A DNA stretch of 64,000 bases from Bacillota bacterium (GCA_023460535.1 JAEWPV010000009.1:1-64000); one strand, 5' to 3'. Numbered from the stretch's first letter, positions 9,353 through 18,902 are shown. Made by a program: numbers and translations. Notes: generated by a model from the sequence alone, not told the origin.

Positions 9353-10065
9353 AGCCGGTTACTGTAATCACAAAGCAGTTTTTTCAAGAGATTCTAAGCG
9401 ACGCCATGCTGGTTGCCGTTTTGTTTGCCCCCATACTGATGGGGCTGATGTTCCGGTTCGGTATTCCGGCACTAGAGGGGTATCTGTGTTCGCTCACTAA
9501 TAAAACATCGCTTATCGCCCCGTATTATTTCCTACTTGACGAGCTGATGTGCATTGCAACCCCCATAATGTTTGCGTTTACGGGCGTTATGGTTATCCTG
9601 TCCGAAGCGGATTCGGGTATTACCCGGGCAATCGCGGTTACCCCCGTAGGAAAAGACGGATATCTCTTTTCTCGTATAGTACTGCCGGCTGTTGCATCCT
9701 CCGTTTATGGGCTGTTTATCACAATACTATTTCGTATCAGCGGCATGTCACTAGCAATAATCGCGTTGCTGTCACTCCTTTCCGCGCCGATGGGCATTGC
9801 AATCTCGATGATGGTCGTCTCTCTTGCCAAAAACAAAGTGGAGGGAATGGCGCTTACCAAAATGTCGGGGCTAATGATTATGGGGCTTCCCGTCGCTATG
9901 TTTGTGCCCGCGCCGTTGCAGTATCTGGCGGGCATCTTCCCAAGCTTTTGGATGACAAAGATGATAATCACCGAAAACTACCTGTTTTTACTGCCCATTG
10001 TATTTGTTACGGCGGCGTGGATTCTGTTTTTCTGGAAGCGGTTTCACAATAAGGTACTCAGTTAG
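9349..10065 (+). CDS. ABC exporter permease subunit 2
   Basis: 238 residues, about six membrane segments, similar in layout to the preceding permease. The start is a TTG that overlaps the previous stop (TTGA); GGGAGGT at 9334-9340 is correctly spaced and confirms it. It likely forms a heterodimeric membrane channel with subunit 1, powered by the ATPase. The operon ends here. Confidence 0.8.
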   Translation: MKPVTVITKQFFQEILSDAMLVAVLFAPILMGLMFRFGIPALEGYLCSLTNKTSLIAPYYFLLDELMCIATPIMFAFTGVMVILSEADSGITRAIAVTPVGKDGYLFSRIVLPAVASSVYGLFITILFRISGMSLAIIALLSLLSAPMGIAISMMVVSLAKNKVEGMALTKMSGLMIMGLPVAMFVPAPLQYLAGIFPSFWMTKMIITENYLFLLPIVFVTAAWILFFWKRFHNKVLS

Positions 10066-10178
10066 CCTTCGGTAATGTTTTGGAGTCCTTTTGCTCTTTT
10101 TGAGCTCTATTTGCTGCTTACCACAACTTTTATTATAGAGCCCCTTTTCATAAATGGCGTTGTAATGTAAATAGTATA

Positions 10179-10206
10179 AAGGGATGGTTTGTTAAGACCA
10201 TCCCTT
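10179..10206 (+). terminator. Hairpin between exporter operon and aminotransferase gene
   Basis: A perfect 10-bp stem (AAGGGATGGT/ACCATCCCTT) with an 8-nt loop, followed by only TTTC. It is either a weak terminator for the exporter operon or a leader hairpin of the gene starting at 10237. Confidence 0.5.
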
Positions 10207-10236
10207 TCATTCGTTAAATAGATAGGTGGCGATACG

Positions 10237-11445
10237 ATGCAAAGGCGAATCGACTTTTCTCCTCCGGATATCGGACAGCTGGAGATTGACGAGGTCACCG
10301 CGGTGCTGCGCTCCGGTTGGATTACCACCGGGGCAAAGACCAGACAGCTTGAGCAGGAGCTGGCGGCGTTTTGCGGCACCCGACGCGTGGTGTGCCTGAA
10401 CTCCGCCACCGCCGCACTGGAGCTGACCCTGCGTGTATTGGGCGTTGGCGCTGGGGATGAAGTTATCACAAGCCCCTACACCTATTCCGCTTCGGCGAGC
10501 GTGATACTCCATGTCGGCGCGGTTGCGGTATTTGTGGATACCGCCCCGAACTCGTTCTTGGTTGATTACAATCAAGTAGAACAAGCGTTTACCGATAAAA
10601 CAAAGGCTATTATCGGCGTGGATGTCGCCGGTATGATGTGTGACTATCCCAGGCTAATTGATATCGCACAGCAAAAAAACGCGCTGTTTTTACCAAACAG
10701 CGCGCTGCAAAACACAATCGGGCGGGCGGCAGTGATAGCGGACGCCGCACATTCTCTGGGCGCAACGGCTAACGGACAACAAAGCGGTTGTGCGGCCGAC
10801 TTCACCGCGTTTTCGTTTCACGCCGTCAAGAACCTGACCACAGCTGAAGGGGGTGCTGCGACATGGCGCCCTGCAATCTCAATAGATGACCAAACGCTTT
10901 ACCGGCAGTTCTCTCTGCTTGCCCTGCACGGACAGAGCAAGGACGCGTTTGCCAAGGCGGAAAAGGGCTGCTGGGAGTACGACATTCTTATTCCCGGCTA
11001 TAAGCACAACCTGCCCGACGTATTGGCAGCCATCGGGGTGGCGCAGTTAAGCCGCTACCCCACACTGCTTGCCCGTCGCAAGCAGCTGGTAGCGCAGTAC
11101 AACAGCGTGCTTTGTGACAGCCGTTTTATCCTGCCAAAGCACCAGACTGGGCACTCTGAATCAAGCCGGCACCTGTATCCGGTTCGCATTAAAGGCTGTG
11201 ACGAAGGCAGGCGAAACCACATCATCCAAAGCCTCAGCGAAAAGGGTATTGCCGCTAACGTCCACTACAAGCCCCTGCCCATGCTAACTGCATACAAAAC
11301 GCTGGGATACCGCATTGCCGATTACCCAAACGCCTTCGCGCAGTACCAAAACGAGATTACCCTGCCGCTGCATACCCTGCTAACCGACGACGACGTAACC
11401 TATATCGCACAGGGACTAATGGACGCATGCGACGAGGTGCTGTAA
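10237..11445 (+). CDS. DegT/DnrJ/EryC1-family PLP aminotransferase
   Basis: 402 residues, normal family length. The family N-terminus FSPPDIGQLEIDEVTAVL...SGWITTG is clear, as are the PLP-phosphate region NSATAALEL and the Schiff-base Lys198 in FHAVKNLTTAEGG. Such enzymes transaminate nucleotide-linked keto sugars for surface polysaccharides or glycosylation. No other sugar-nucleotide gene is nearby, so the substrate cannot be inferred. AGGTGG precedes the ATG by about 8 nt. Confidence 0.9.
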   Translation: MQRRIDFSPPDIGQLEIDEVTAVLRSGWITTGAKTRQLEQELAAFCGTRRVVCLNSATAALELTLRVLGVGAGDEVITSPYTYSASASVILHVGAVAVFVDTAPNSFLVDYNQVEQAFTDKTKAIIGVDVAGMMCDYPRLIDIAQQKNALFLPNSALQNTIGRAAVIADAAHSLGATANGQQSGCAADFTAFSFHAVKNLTTAEGGAATWRPAISIDDQTLYRQFSLLALHGQSKDAFAKAEKGCWEYDILIPGYKHNLPDVLAAIGVAQLSRYPTLLARRKQLVAQYNSVLCDSRFILPKHQTGHSESSRHLYPVRIKGCDEGRRNHIIQSLSEKGIAANVHYKPLPMLTAYKTLGYRIADYPNAFAQYQNEITLPLHTLLTDDDVTYIAQGLMDACDEVL

Positions 11446-11446
11446 G

Positions 11447-12064
11447 CTATTGTGTCAAACGCTGTTTCGTCCAGTTATCGTGTAAAAATGCAAAGGTTCC
11501 CTTCGGGGTGTTAAGCCCCTTTTCCATTAGGTCTGCAATACCAATCAGTTTTAAGAGAATGTCCTGCTCCGTCCAGTCAAACACACCGGGATCGAGTAAA
11601 AACACAAACACACACAGCAGTGTCTCGGCGTACTGCTCGGGGTAATCACAGCAAAACATCCCCTCCCGGTTCCCTTGGGCAAGAATGCCCGTTACCATAG
11701 GCGAGAGTGCTTTAAGTATGTGCGCCATAGATTTTTGGTGTATTGCGGCATTCTGCGGCAGGTGCAACAGCTTGTCTACGGTAAAGTCCACGGCGGTGTT
11801 GCGGTAAACATACAGCAACAGCTTCATCTTCTCCATCGCATTCTGGTTACTCTGCGCCAACGCTGTTGCGCAGGCGCAAATAACCGCATCATATTGGCGC
11901 TGGGTCAGGGCATCCAGCGCCTCTTCTTTATTTTTAAAGTAATAATACATGCCGCCTTTTGCAATCCCCGCCTTTTTTGCGATATCCGCTACCGAGGCGG
12001 TGCCCGCGTTGCCCTCGCGGAGTAGTTCCTGCAGGGCGTCCAGTATTCGTTCCCGTTTGTCCAT
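11447..12064 (-). CDS. TetR-family regulator divergent from an alpha/beta hydrolase
   Basis: 205 residues. The HTH TASVADIAKKAGIAKGGMYYYFKNKEEAL (about residues 23-51) is typical. The ATG at 12064, with GAGAGGAGC upstream, is preferred to an in-frame GTG at 12097. Its gene faces the hydrolase at 12219; the shared region holds two operator-like inverted repeats, so it very probably represses the hydrolase. Its end is 1 bp from the end of the aminotransferase gene, tail to tail, without a visible terminator. Confidence 0.9.
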   Translation of the reverse strand: MDKRERILDALQELLREGNAGTASVADIAKKAGIAKGGMYYYFKNKEEALDALTQRQYDAVICACATALAQSNQNAMEKMKLLLYVYRNTAVDFTVDKLLHLPQNAAIHQKSMAHILKALSPMVTGILAQGNREGMFCCDYPEQYAETLLCVFVFLLDPGVFDWTEQDILLKLIGIADLMEKGLNTPKGTFAFLHDNWTKQRLTQ

Positions 12065-12147
12065 GTATACCGTGCTCCTCTCAAAATCCGGGATCACTTA
12101 TCCGCTTGTCGGGGCCAATAAACTAAGTATACCATAAAAATCAGCAG

Positions 12148-12198
12148 TTGACTACCGTTCAAAAATGCAGTACAATCATAAAGTTGAACAAAGTTCAA
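12148..12198 (+). promoter_or_regulatory. Promoter with two TetR operators for the hydrolase gene
   Basis: TTGACT (12148-12153), 17 bp, TACAAT (12171-12176). A perfect operator TTGAAC-AAA-GTTCAA covers 12184-12198. A second, diverged copy TTGACT-ACC-GTTCAA covers 12148-12162, i.e. the -35 box. The centres are 36 bp apart. Repressor bound at both would block polymerase binding and clearance. Confidence 0.75.
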
Positions 12199-12218
12199 AA
12201 ACATTGGAGGGTTTTATC

Positions 12219-13415
12219 TTGATCAAACTGATTGTAATGCTTGTACTGCTGGTTTTGGTAGCGGTGCTCGTAGTTGCCTGTGTAGTAAATGCCGTCGTGG
12301 TAGCTGTAAGGCGAGGCCATTCCGGTAAGGCAGTCGCATCGTTCACACGTCTAAAGAGGTGTGCCGCAGTTACCGCTGCCGCAATGCTAATCTGTGCAGG
12401 GCTGGTTTTCGTCACTCAGCTTACCGCATCCACACCGGCTATCCGCGAAAACGGTAAAAGGGTAGAGGGTAGTATCTCCGAGTTAATATCAATAAACATC
12501 AACCGCCACAGGGAATGGATTAGTATTCGCGGTTATGACACAAGCAAACCGATTCTTTTGTTCTTGGCTGGCGGTCCCGGTGGAACGCAGATGGCGGCGC
12601 AGCGCTACAACCTGCCAGAGCTGGAAAAGCATTTTGTGGTTGTGAACTGGGATCAGCCCGGTGCGGGCAAATCCTATTCCGCAGTACCAAAGGCTCAGCT
12701 GACGCCCGAAGTTTACATAAAAGACGGAATTTCTCTCACACAATATCTGCTGAAGCGGTTTGGGCAGCAAAAGCTGTATCTTGTGGGGGAATCCTGGGGC
12801 AGTGCGCTTGGTATATTTATGGCGCAGCAACGCCCCGACCTATATCACGCGGTGGTCGGAACCGGACAGATGGTTGCGTTTGTCGAAACAGAACACATTG
12901 ATTACCGTCTGGCACTCGAGCATGCCCGGCAGCGTGGAGATGAGAAAACGGTGGCTACCCTGATGGAGAATGGGGAACCGCCATACTACGGAAAGGATGT
13001 CACCTGGAAAAGCGCCGTGTATCTTGGCTATCTAAACAATGTAATGAGTGCCAATCCAAACATACATAACAACGGGTTTCATACGTTAAGGGACCTCACC
13101 GCCCCGGAATATGGATTGCTCGATTCGGTTAACTACATTAGAGGAATCGTCACGGTGTTTAATCATGTTTATCCGCAGCTTTACAACCTCGACCTTCGAA
13201 CGGACTACGCAAAACTCGAGGTACCTGTCTACTTTTTTTTAGGCAGGCACGACCTGAATGCGCCACTCTCCCTTGCCGAGGAGTATTTTGAGTTGCTTGA
13301 TGCGCCACACAAGGATTTGGTGTGGTTTGAGCATTCTGGGCATTGCCCATGGATTAACGAAAGCGAACGGTTTGTTGAAGAATTGGTTGGGGTGCAACAG
13401 CGACATAACGGTTAA
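12219..13415 (+). CDS. Membrane-anchored alpha/beta hydrolase (proline iminopeptidase-like)
   Basis: 398 residues. Two N-terminal hydrophobic segments (about 2-27 and 45-65) anchor an extracytoplasmic hydrolase domain (about 85-398). The oxyanion motif GGPGG, nucleophile elbow GESWGS (Ser192), acid in LGRHDLNAP and HSGHCPW histidine make a complete triad of the proline iminopeptidase type. The TTG at 12219 has GGAGG 8 nt upstream. The in-frame ATG at 12165 lies upstream of the -10 box and cannot be used. Expression is probably controlled by the divergent TetR. Substrate unknown: peptide, ester or amide. Confidence 0.87.
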   Translation: MIKLIVMLVLLVLVAVLVVACVVNAVVVAVRRGHSGKAVASFTRLKRCAAVTAAAMLICAGLVFVTQLTASTPAIRENGKRVEGSISELISININRHREWISIRGYDTSKPILLFLAGGPGGTQMAAQRYNLPELEKHFVVVNWDQPGAGKSYSAVPKAQLTPEVYIKDGISLTQYLLKRFGQQKLYLVGESWGSALGIFMAQQRPDLYHAVVGTGQMVAFVETEHIDYRLALEHARQRGDEKTVATLMENGEPPYYGKDVTWKSAVYLGYLNNVMSANPNIHNNGFHTLRDLTAPEYGLLDSVNYIRGIVTVFNHVYPQLYNLDLRTDYAKLEVPVYFFLGRHDLNAPLSLAEEYFELLDAPHKDLVWFEHSGHCPWINESERFVEELVGVQQRHNG

Positions 13416-13440
13416 CCTGTTCTCATAAATAATAGTTAAA

Positions 13441-13480
13441 AAGCTGCGAAGCGTCAGTGGGTTTTGACGCTTCGCAGCTT
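13441..13480. terminator. Bidirectional terminator
   Basis: A perfect 16-bp stem (13441-13456 with 13465-13480) flanked by A and T runs on both sides. It lies between the convergent hydrolase and peroxiredoxin genes. Confidence 0.9.
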
Positions 13481-13511
13481 TTGCTTATTACGAGTACCGC
13501 ACAAGGCCGAC

Positions 13512-13976
13512 TTATAGACCTTGCAGAACCTCAAACACTTCGTCAATGTCGGGCAGCTGTGCAATGGGGTAAACCTTTACCCACTTTACAATTCCGTTTT
13601 CGTCAATGATGATGTTTGCCCGCTGGGACATACCGAATTCTTCAATGAAGATGCCGTACTCCTTTGCGACCGCTCCATGTGGGTAAAAGTCACTAAGTAG
13701 GGGTACATTGCGAATGCTCAGCACCGCCGCCCACGCCTTTTTTCCGGCACTGGGGTCAACGCTAAGACCTAGAGGTACAGTGTTTAGGGCAGCAAACTTC
13801 TCGTAATGGGTTTCCAGCGCGCGCATCTGATCGGTGCAAACACCGGTCCACGCAATCGGGTGCCAGCTAAGCAGCACCTTCTTGCCACGGTAGTCCGAAA
13901 GGCGAACCTCCTGCTCTTGGGTGTCCAGCAGTACAAAATCCGGCGCGACGGTTCCGACCTTAATCTCATTCAACAT
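13512..13976 (-). CDS. Peroxiredoxin, AhpC/TSA family, single cysteine
   Basis: 154 residues. The thioredoxin-fold peroxidatic site is WTGVCTDQM with Cys47. There is no second cysteine, so it is a 1-Cys enzyme needing an external thiol reductant. It would reduce H2O2 and organic peroxides in the cytoplasm. GAGGTG lies 8 nt before the ATG. A promoter with a PerR/Fur-like box precedes it (14019-14063), fitting a peroxide-stress gene of an anaerobe. Confidence 0.92.
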   Translation of the reverse strand: MLNEIKVGTVAPDFVLLDTQEQEVRLSDYRGKKVLLSWHPIAWTGVCTDQMRALETHYEKFAALNTVPLGLSVDPSAGKKAWAAVLSIRNVPLLSDFYPHGAVAKEYGIFIEEFGMSQRANIIIDENGIVKWVKVYPIAQLPDIDEVFEVLQGL

Positions 13977-14018
13977 AGTGTAGCACCTCTTTTTTCTGTT
14001 CGTTGTGTATTAACATTA

Positions 14019-14063
14019 TCTATACTATACCACATTGGTGTTGTAAATACAAGAATAATTATC
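14019..14063 (-). promoter_or_regulatory. Peroxiredoxin promoter with PerR/Fur-like box
   Basis: On the minus strand TTTACA-17 bp-TATAGA (14047-14019). Directly upstream of the -35, GATAATTATTCTT (14063-14051) matches 11 of 13 positions of the Fur/PerR core GATAATNATTATC. Binding is inferred. Confidence 0.5.
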
Positions 14064-14252
14064 GTTATTTTTTAGTTTAAATGTGAAGGCTGATTGTTAA
14101 CACAGTAAAGCTGCAAACGGAATCCAGTTCAGCTTTCAAAGCGAAGCAAAAATACAGGCTATTGTGTAGTCATATACCTTTTGCTTGGTTTCAGCAACCT
14201 GTTACTTTTTGCGGTTAGGTCTCTCTCCGCTCGTCAAATTACAACATCCTTA

Positions 14253-14281
14253 TTGATTTTACTCTATAAAAGCGTTATACT
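14253..14281 (+). promoter_or_regulatory. Promoter of the large surface protein
   Basis: TTGATT, 17 bp, TATACT, giving a leader of about 110 nt to the ATG at 14399. The remainder of the 420-bp gap 13977-14398 shows no gene. Confidence 0.6.
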
Positions 14282-14398
14282 GACTGTGGTCACCTGAGCG
14301 ATTACCATATTGTGTTTAAGTATCATTCTTATTCTAACTTAAACAGGCAGAATTCAGAACATAAAGAAGTATGACCTGTAATATTTGGAGGGGTTGCC

Positions 14399-17300
14399 AT
14401 GAAAAGAATAACCGCTTTCATTTCCACAGTACTGTGCTTAATACTTGTATTTCCGTTTACTTCCCTGCGCGCGGGGACAACGGTAACGGTTAACAGTGAT
14501 GCGGAGCTATTAAGCGCGCTCAGCAATTCTGCCAATACCGAAATCATCTCAAACGGTGCGTTGGCGAACCTGAGTTTTACCGTACCCGCAGGGGTGACGC
14601 TCACCCTTAACATCGGTGGATATGTCGAAACAAGAAATGGAACCTTAACTAACCATGGCAACGTAATCATTAATATGAGCAAATATTGGACATCAGATAT
14701 GTACGGTGAACCGGTACAGCAATATAATCAGTTTATCAGCTACAACACCATACATAACTACGGAAACATAACAATTAACGGAAGGTATTACAATTGCAGC
14801 ATGCCGGGGTTTGGTACGGGTACCATCAATAATTATCCAGATGGTGTGTTTACCATAGGTAGCGGTTCCCGACTGACAAACGAATCAGGTGCGGTCATTC
14901 ACAATCAGGGCACCATTCGCTTTTTGGGTACGCTTGTTGACAACGGCGGCACGTTTATCAACGATGGGGAAGTAGACCAGCCTGTCGGATTGTTCAAAGA
15001 CGGTATGCTGGTGGGCAGCTACTCTACGCTCTATGATGCCTTCATAAACGCGAATATGTCAGGGAATAATTACGAGGTCCGCATTACTCAGGACATAACG
15101 GTAGATTGCTCCCAATACTCTCTTACGCCCTACCCGATGGTATCAAACGTTACGCTTTCCGGCAAAAAGAACGATGGCACGCTCAGTACCGTTACGTTTA
15201 CCGGAGGAAATTATTCACCCACAACATATATGATACTTAAAGACATTAATATTGTGTGCACCTCTGGGTATAACGCGTTTTCGGGCAAAAACATCGGACT
15301 GCAAGGGGAGGTGCACCTGCCAGCGGGAACAACCTATTCAACAGTAACCGTATCGGGATCGTCGGTGGCGTCAATTGATACGCTGACCTGTTCGACGCTC
15401 AATGTTGCAGCGTCAACCGTATTTACAGCTGGTAGTATTACTGCTCCTAACATCTCACTAAATGCTGCATCCTCGCTTTCAGCGAACAATGTTACATCAA
15501 CAACCTCTGTATCTCTCGCGAGCGGAAGCAAGCTGACAGCAACCACAGCCACCGTGAAGAACCTCGTTTTAAACGGAGGACGGGCGACAATCAACAACAC
15601 CGGCTTGCTCAATATTATGGGCGCCGTCAGCGGCAGCGGAGGCACTGTTGTCCTTCCATTACCGACAAGTCATAGCGGTGAGATTAGCAGCATGACGTTT
15701 GATATTGCTTCTTCAGTCGGAGGTTCAACCGCCATCACCATAGAACCGATTTCCGGGCTTTCGATATCCAACAACACAAAGCTTATCTTACTCAAAAACA
15801 CTGCAATTGCACCACAACGATTTGCGTACAGCGACCCCGCGCAGATTTTCACAAAAACCACGCTGGATGGACTTACCTATCTATCCCTACGGGATGCGCC
15901 CTATCCATCCGCCCTTACACAGACACCAGTTGCACCCATTACATATGGTGAGTCGACCTCGCTAACGGTAACGGCGAGAAGAAGTTCCACGTTGGAAGCG
16001 CTTACAGGCAATATCGCTTTTTATAAAGGAAGCACCGCCATAGCCGGTAACCTGCTGGGAACCGTGCCGCTATCAGACGGAATTGCTTCGTATCCGCTTA
16101 CATCCACACAGCTTAACCTGATTGGAAGCAACTCGTTTCTCGCGGTTTATTCCGACCCGAGTAACATTAATGAAGGTTCAAGCATTCTTTGCTCGGTCAA
16201 TGTTACTACAAAAGCACTTACTGTTACGGGAGCGAATGTAAACAATAAGTCCTATGACGGAACAATAGTAGCTCAACTAAACAGCATTGCTCTTGAGGGG
16301 ATTATCGGCAGTGATGCTGTTTTAGCCTCAGGCGTTGCTGTTTTTACCGATTCTTTCGTAGGTACCAATAAGAATGTGAATCTCAGCAGCGTTACCCTTT
16401 CGGGCGCGGGTGCATTCCGTTACACGGTTGCTTCAAGTATCGATGACGTTGCAACCACCGCCTCTATTAACAAGGCACTGCCGATGCTTAATGTGCGGGC
16501 AGAGCCGAACACCGATCTTGCGCCGGGGGAAAGCATTACGCTGACCGCCGAGATTAACGGAGTACCCGCCGGTGCAGCGCCTACTGGAAGCATTACCTTT
16601 AAAGCTGGAGCGACCGAACTAGCCACAGTCGTGATTGACGCAACAACGGCGCAGTTTATATGGAATGCTGGCACTGACGGGTCACACACCCTAACGGCTG
16701 AATATAACGGAGACGACTGTTACTTAACGGTCGCTCACTCCATCACACTGGATTTATCAAAACGTACGCAAGCGGCCTTTTCGGTAGACGGAATTCCAAG
16801 TACGGTTACCTATGGCGACAGCGACTTCTCCATTTCGCCGGTAGGCGGCAACGGAAGTGGGGTTGTAAGCTTTGAGGTCATTTCCGGTAGCGCTGTCTCC
16901 GTGAACAGCTTGGGGAGAATTAGCATAAACAGTGTGGGCGATACAGTTATAAGGGTAACAAAAGCAGGAGATACAACCTACAATCCGGTGAGTATCAACG
17001 TAACCATTGCGGTGAATAAAGCACACCCCACACTGGATGAGGCACCTGTGGCGAGCAGTGTTTACCGGGGGCGAACGCTGGCGGAATCGGTCATTGAAGC
17101 TGGGCGGGTTGTCGGCGCTTTCGGAGAAGCGCTGGACGGAGCCTTTGCTTGGGTAGACACTGGCACGGCGGTTACAGACGAAGGTAGCTTTAATGCGATA
17201 TTTGTCCCCACCAGCGAAAACTACAATCCCCTGCCCCTGACAATAACGGTCGGTTTAAAAAGAGCGGTACCTACAATAACAGAAATGCCCAAGGCAAGCC

Positions 17301-18133
17301 GGGTTGATATCGGGAGCGACCTGTCTAGGTCTACGCTCACAGGCGGAATCGCAACAGGACTTGACAACATATTGCTATCGGGCAGTTTTGCGTGGGAAAA
17401 TCCGGATGAAAAGGTGACAAGCGCCAAAGGGTTTCGTGCCGTGTTTACCCCTGACAATATTGCTGATTATGACGTACTCGTTCTTGACGTTATGGTTCCC
17501 GTAAATACGGCGCACAGTTCTGCCGGTACCGAAGAAACCGGCTATGTCAGCGACCCAGACATTGAAACATACGGTAGTACTATTTGGGTAAATATTACTC
17601 GCAGCACGAGGATTACGTCCTTACAGGCAGACATGCTTATCAAATACAACAGGGAGCACCCCATTGTGTTTAGCGGCAGTGATTATACCATTACCTTTGA
17701 TGTTGGAGAGTTTCAGCCCGACGATACCGCTTATGACTTCGGAGCATCATTTCGTTTTGGAGAAAGTGAAAATGCCACTATAAATGCGCTAGTCAGAAAC
17801 AGCCTAATACTGACCGTTTCATACAATCATTCCGGCAGGCTCCCGGGCAAAGCCAGAATCAAGTTTTATGTAGGTACCCAGTATGTGGGCAAGACCGTTT
17901 ATTATTATCTATACAACCCCAGTAGCAATAGACTGGAGTTTTCACAGGCGATGATCGTCAATTCACAGGGGTATGCTGAGGTGATGCAAACGCACTGCTC
18001 CACCTATCTTGTTGCCGATAAGCGCATCGATGACGTTGTTTCTATCCCCGAAACCGGCGCTTATTGCTGGATGAACAACGTATTGGGATGGCTGTTTGCC
18101 GGTCTGACAACCGTGTTCGGTTCCGCCGAATAG
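14399..18133 (+). CDS. Secreted Ig-like repeat surface protein
   Basis: 1244 residues. A Sec signal peptide spans about 1-26. Residues ~30-480 are T/S/N/G-rich and look like a beta-helix or pectin-lyase-like stalk. Then come Ig-like repeats: a Big_3-type domain starting near PVAPITYGEST, a YDG-type domain (NNKSYDGT), another Big_3 domain (PTGSITFKAG...HTLTAEYNGDD) and further copies ending in AHPTL/AVPTI motifs. A globular C-terminal part follows. The end, SIPETG plus a hydrophobic stretch, resembles a sortase signal but lacks the usual basic tail. Likely role: adhesin or cell-envelope fibre. GGAGGGG precedes the ATG. It is monocistronic. Confidence 0.85.
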   Translation: MKRITAFISTVLCLILVFPFTSLRAGTTVTVNSDAELLSALSNSANTEIISNGALANLSFTVPAGVTLTLNIGGYVETRNGTLTNHGNVIINMSKYWTSDMYGEPVQQYNQFISYNTIHNYGNITINGRYYNCSMPGFGTGTINNYPDGVFTIGSGSRLTNESGAVIHNQGTIRFLGTLVDNGGTFINDGEVDQPVGLFKDGMLVGSYSTLYDAFINANMSGNNYEVRITQDITVDCSQYSLTPYPMVSNVTLSGKKNDGTLSTVTFTGGNYSPTTYMILKDINIVCTSGYNAFSGKNIGLQGEVHLPAGTTYSTVTVSGSSVASIDTLTCSTLNVAASTVFTAGSITAPNISLNAASSLSANNVTSTTSVSLASGSKLTATTATVKNLVLNGGRATINNTGLLNIMGAVSGSGGTVVLPLPTSHSGEISSMTFDIASSVGGSTAITIEPISGLSISNNTKLILLKNTAIAPQRFAYSDPAQIFTKTTLDGLTYLSLRDAPYPSALTQTPVAPITYGESTSLTVTARRSSTLEALTGNIAFYKGSTAIAGNLLGTVPLSDGIASYPLTSTQLNLIGSNSFLAVYSDPSNINEGSSILCSVNVTTKALTVTGANVNNKSYDGTIVAQLNSIALEGIIGSDAVLASGVAVFTDSFVGTNKNVNLSSVTLSGAGAFRYTVASSIDDVATTASINKALPMLNVRAEPNTDLAPGESITLTAEINGVPAGAAPTGSITFKAGATELATVVIDATTAQFIWNAGTDGSHTLTAEYNGDDCYLTVAHSITLDLSKRTQAAFSVDGIPSTVTYGDSDFSISPVGGNGSGVVSFEVISGSAVSVNSLGRISINSVGDTVIRVTKAGDTTYNPVSINVTIAVNKAHPTLDEAPVASSVYRGRTLAESVIEAGRVVGAFGEALDGAFAWVDTGTAVTDEGSFNAIFVPTSENYNPLPLTITVGLKRAVPTITEMPKASRVDIGSDLSRSTLTGGIATGLDNILLSGSFAWENPDEKVTSAKGFRAVFTPDNIADYDVLVLDVMVPVNTAHSSAGTEETGYVSDPDIETYGSTIWVNITRSTRITSLQADMLIKYNREHPIVFSGSDYTITFDVGEFQPDDTAYDFGASFRFGESENATINALVRNSLILTVSYNHSGRLPGKARIKFYVGTQYVGKTVYYYLYNPSSNRLEFSQAMIVNSQGYAEVMQTHCSTYLVADKRIDDVVSIPETGAYCWMNNVLGWLFAGLTTVFGSAE

Positions 18134-18201
18134 AATGTAATAATTAAGATGCGGTATTACCTCCGTTATTTGTTTAGAATAGCGGTCATATCATAAAGAC
18201 G

Positions 18202-18245
18202 AAAGACCGTTTTGCCGACAATTTGTCATCGGCAGGACGGTCTTT
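18202..18245 (+). terminator. Terminator of the surface-protein gene
   Basis: The arms AAAGACCGT-tt-TGCCGA and TCGGCA-gg-ACGGTCTTT form a stem with one 2x2 internal loop, then TTTTT. The rest of the gap to 18470 shows no gene. Confidence 0.85.
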
Positions 18246-18470
18246 TTGACTATGTAATTTCTTGTAACATTAACATAATCCGCCACCGTCCAATTGTTTG
18301 CAGTTTAAATTGAATAATGTGCGCAGTGGCGCAAATAATACTACTATCATCGGGGGAAGGGAATGTACGACGATATCTTCGCTACTGTGATACCAAAGTG
18401 CGTTCCGTTATTTTTACTGGGTAACGTTTTTCCACAATTATAAATATTGATTAGGGAGGAAACACAATCA

Positions 18471-18647
18471 ATGAAAGCGACAGGAATTGTAAGACGCATT
18501 GATGATTTGGGGCGTGTCGTCATACCAAAAGAAATCAGACGAACTATGCGTATAAGGGAGGGTGACCCATTACTGATAACATTGAGTAAAGAGGACTTTT
18601 TCTGTACAGCAATGTTAGAATTAGGGAAGCGGTTGATGATGCTGTAG
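18471..18647 (+). pseudogene. spoVT: SpoVT N-terminal fragment (interrupted stage V sporulation regulator)
   Basis: The first 33 codons encode an AbrB-type swapped-hairpin DNA-binding domain nearly identical to the SpoVT start (MKATGIVRRIDDLGRVVIPK, then EIRRTMRIREGDP). After GDP the reading frame runs into the integrated element for 25 foreign codons and stops. The rest of SpoVT, beginning LEIYTDNDGEV, is found in frame at 38263-38706. SpoVT normally (known from Bacillus) is a forespore regulator of about 178 residues with a GAF effector domain; the rejoined product here would be about 180 residues. GGGAGG precedes the ATG. The fragment could still bind DNA without sensing. Confidence 0.93.
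18561..18584 (+). other. attL junction of the spoVT-inserted element
   Basis: GGTGACCC (18561-18568) is shared, with one T/C difference, with GGCGACCC at 38254-38261. The element side carries arm ACTGATAACATTG (18572-18584), the exact reverse complement of the arm at attR. Crossover lies in GACCC (18564-18568). Confidence 0.85.
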
Positions 18648-18902
18648 ACTACATATCGGACTAAAAGAAAGGCAAGGCATAACAAGTAAGGAATAGTTGA
18701 ATACCGATACATCGATTTTTCTATACTTACCCGACTCCTTTTTTGTCAGAAAAAGGAGAGCAGCCTTCTCTGTGTCAATTATCATCTCAAGAAAGTTTCG
18801 TTGCTTTACAGCGGTATTTATAACATATTAAACTATTACCTTTGACCTCGGTTGCATACTGCCGAGAGATTCATCAAAAATGCCCTCGCAGGCAAACATG
18901 AG

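Noticed and set aside
12165..12218. Upstream ATG start for the alpha/beta hydrolase
   Set aside because: The -10 box of the only good promoter lies at 12171-12176, downstream of this ATG, so it cannot be translated from that transcript.
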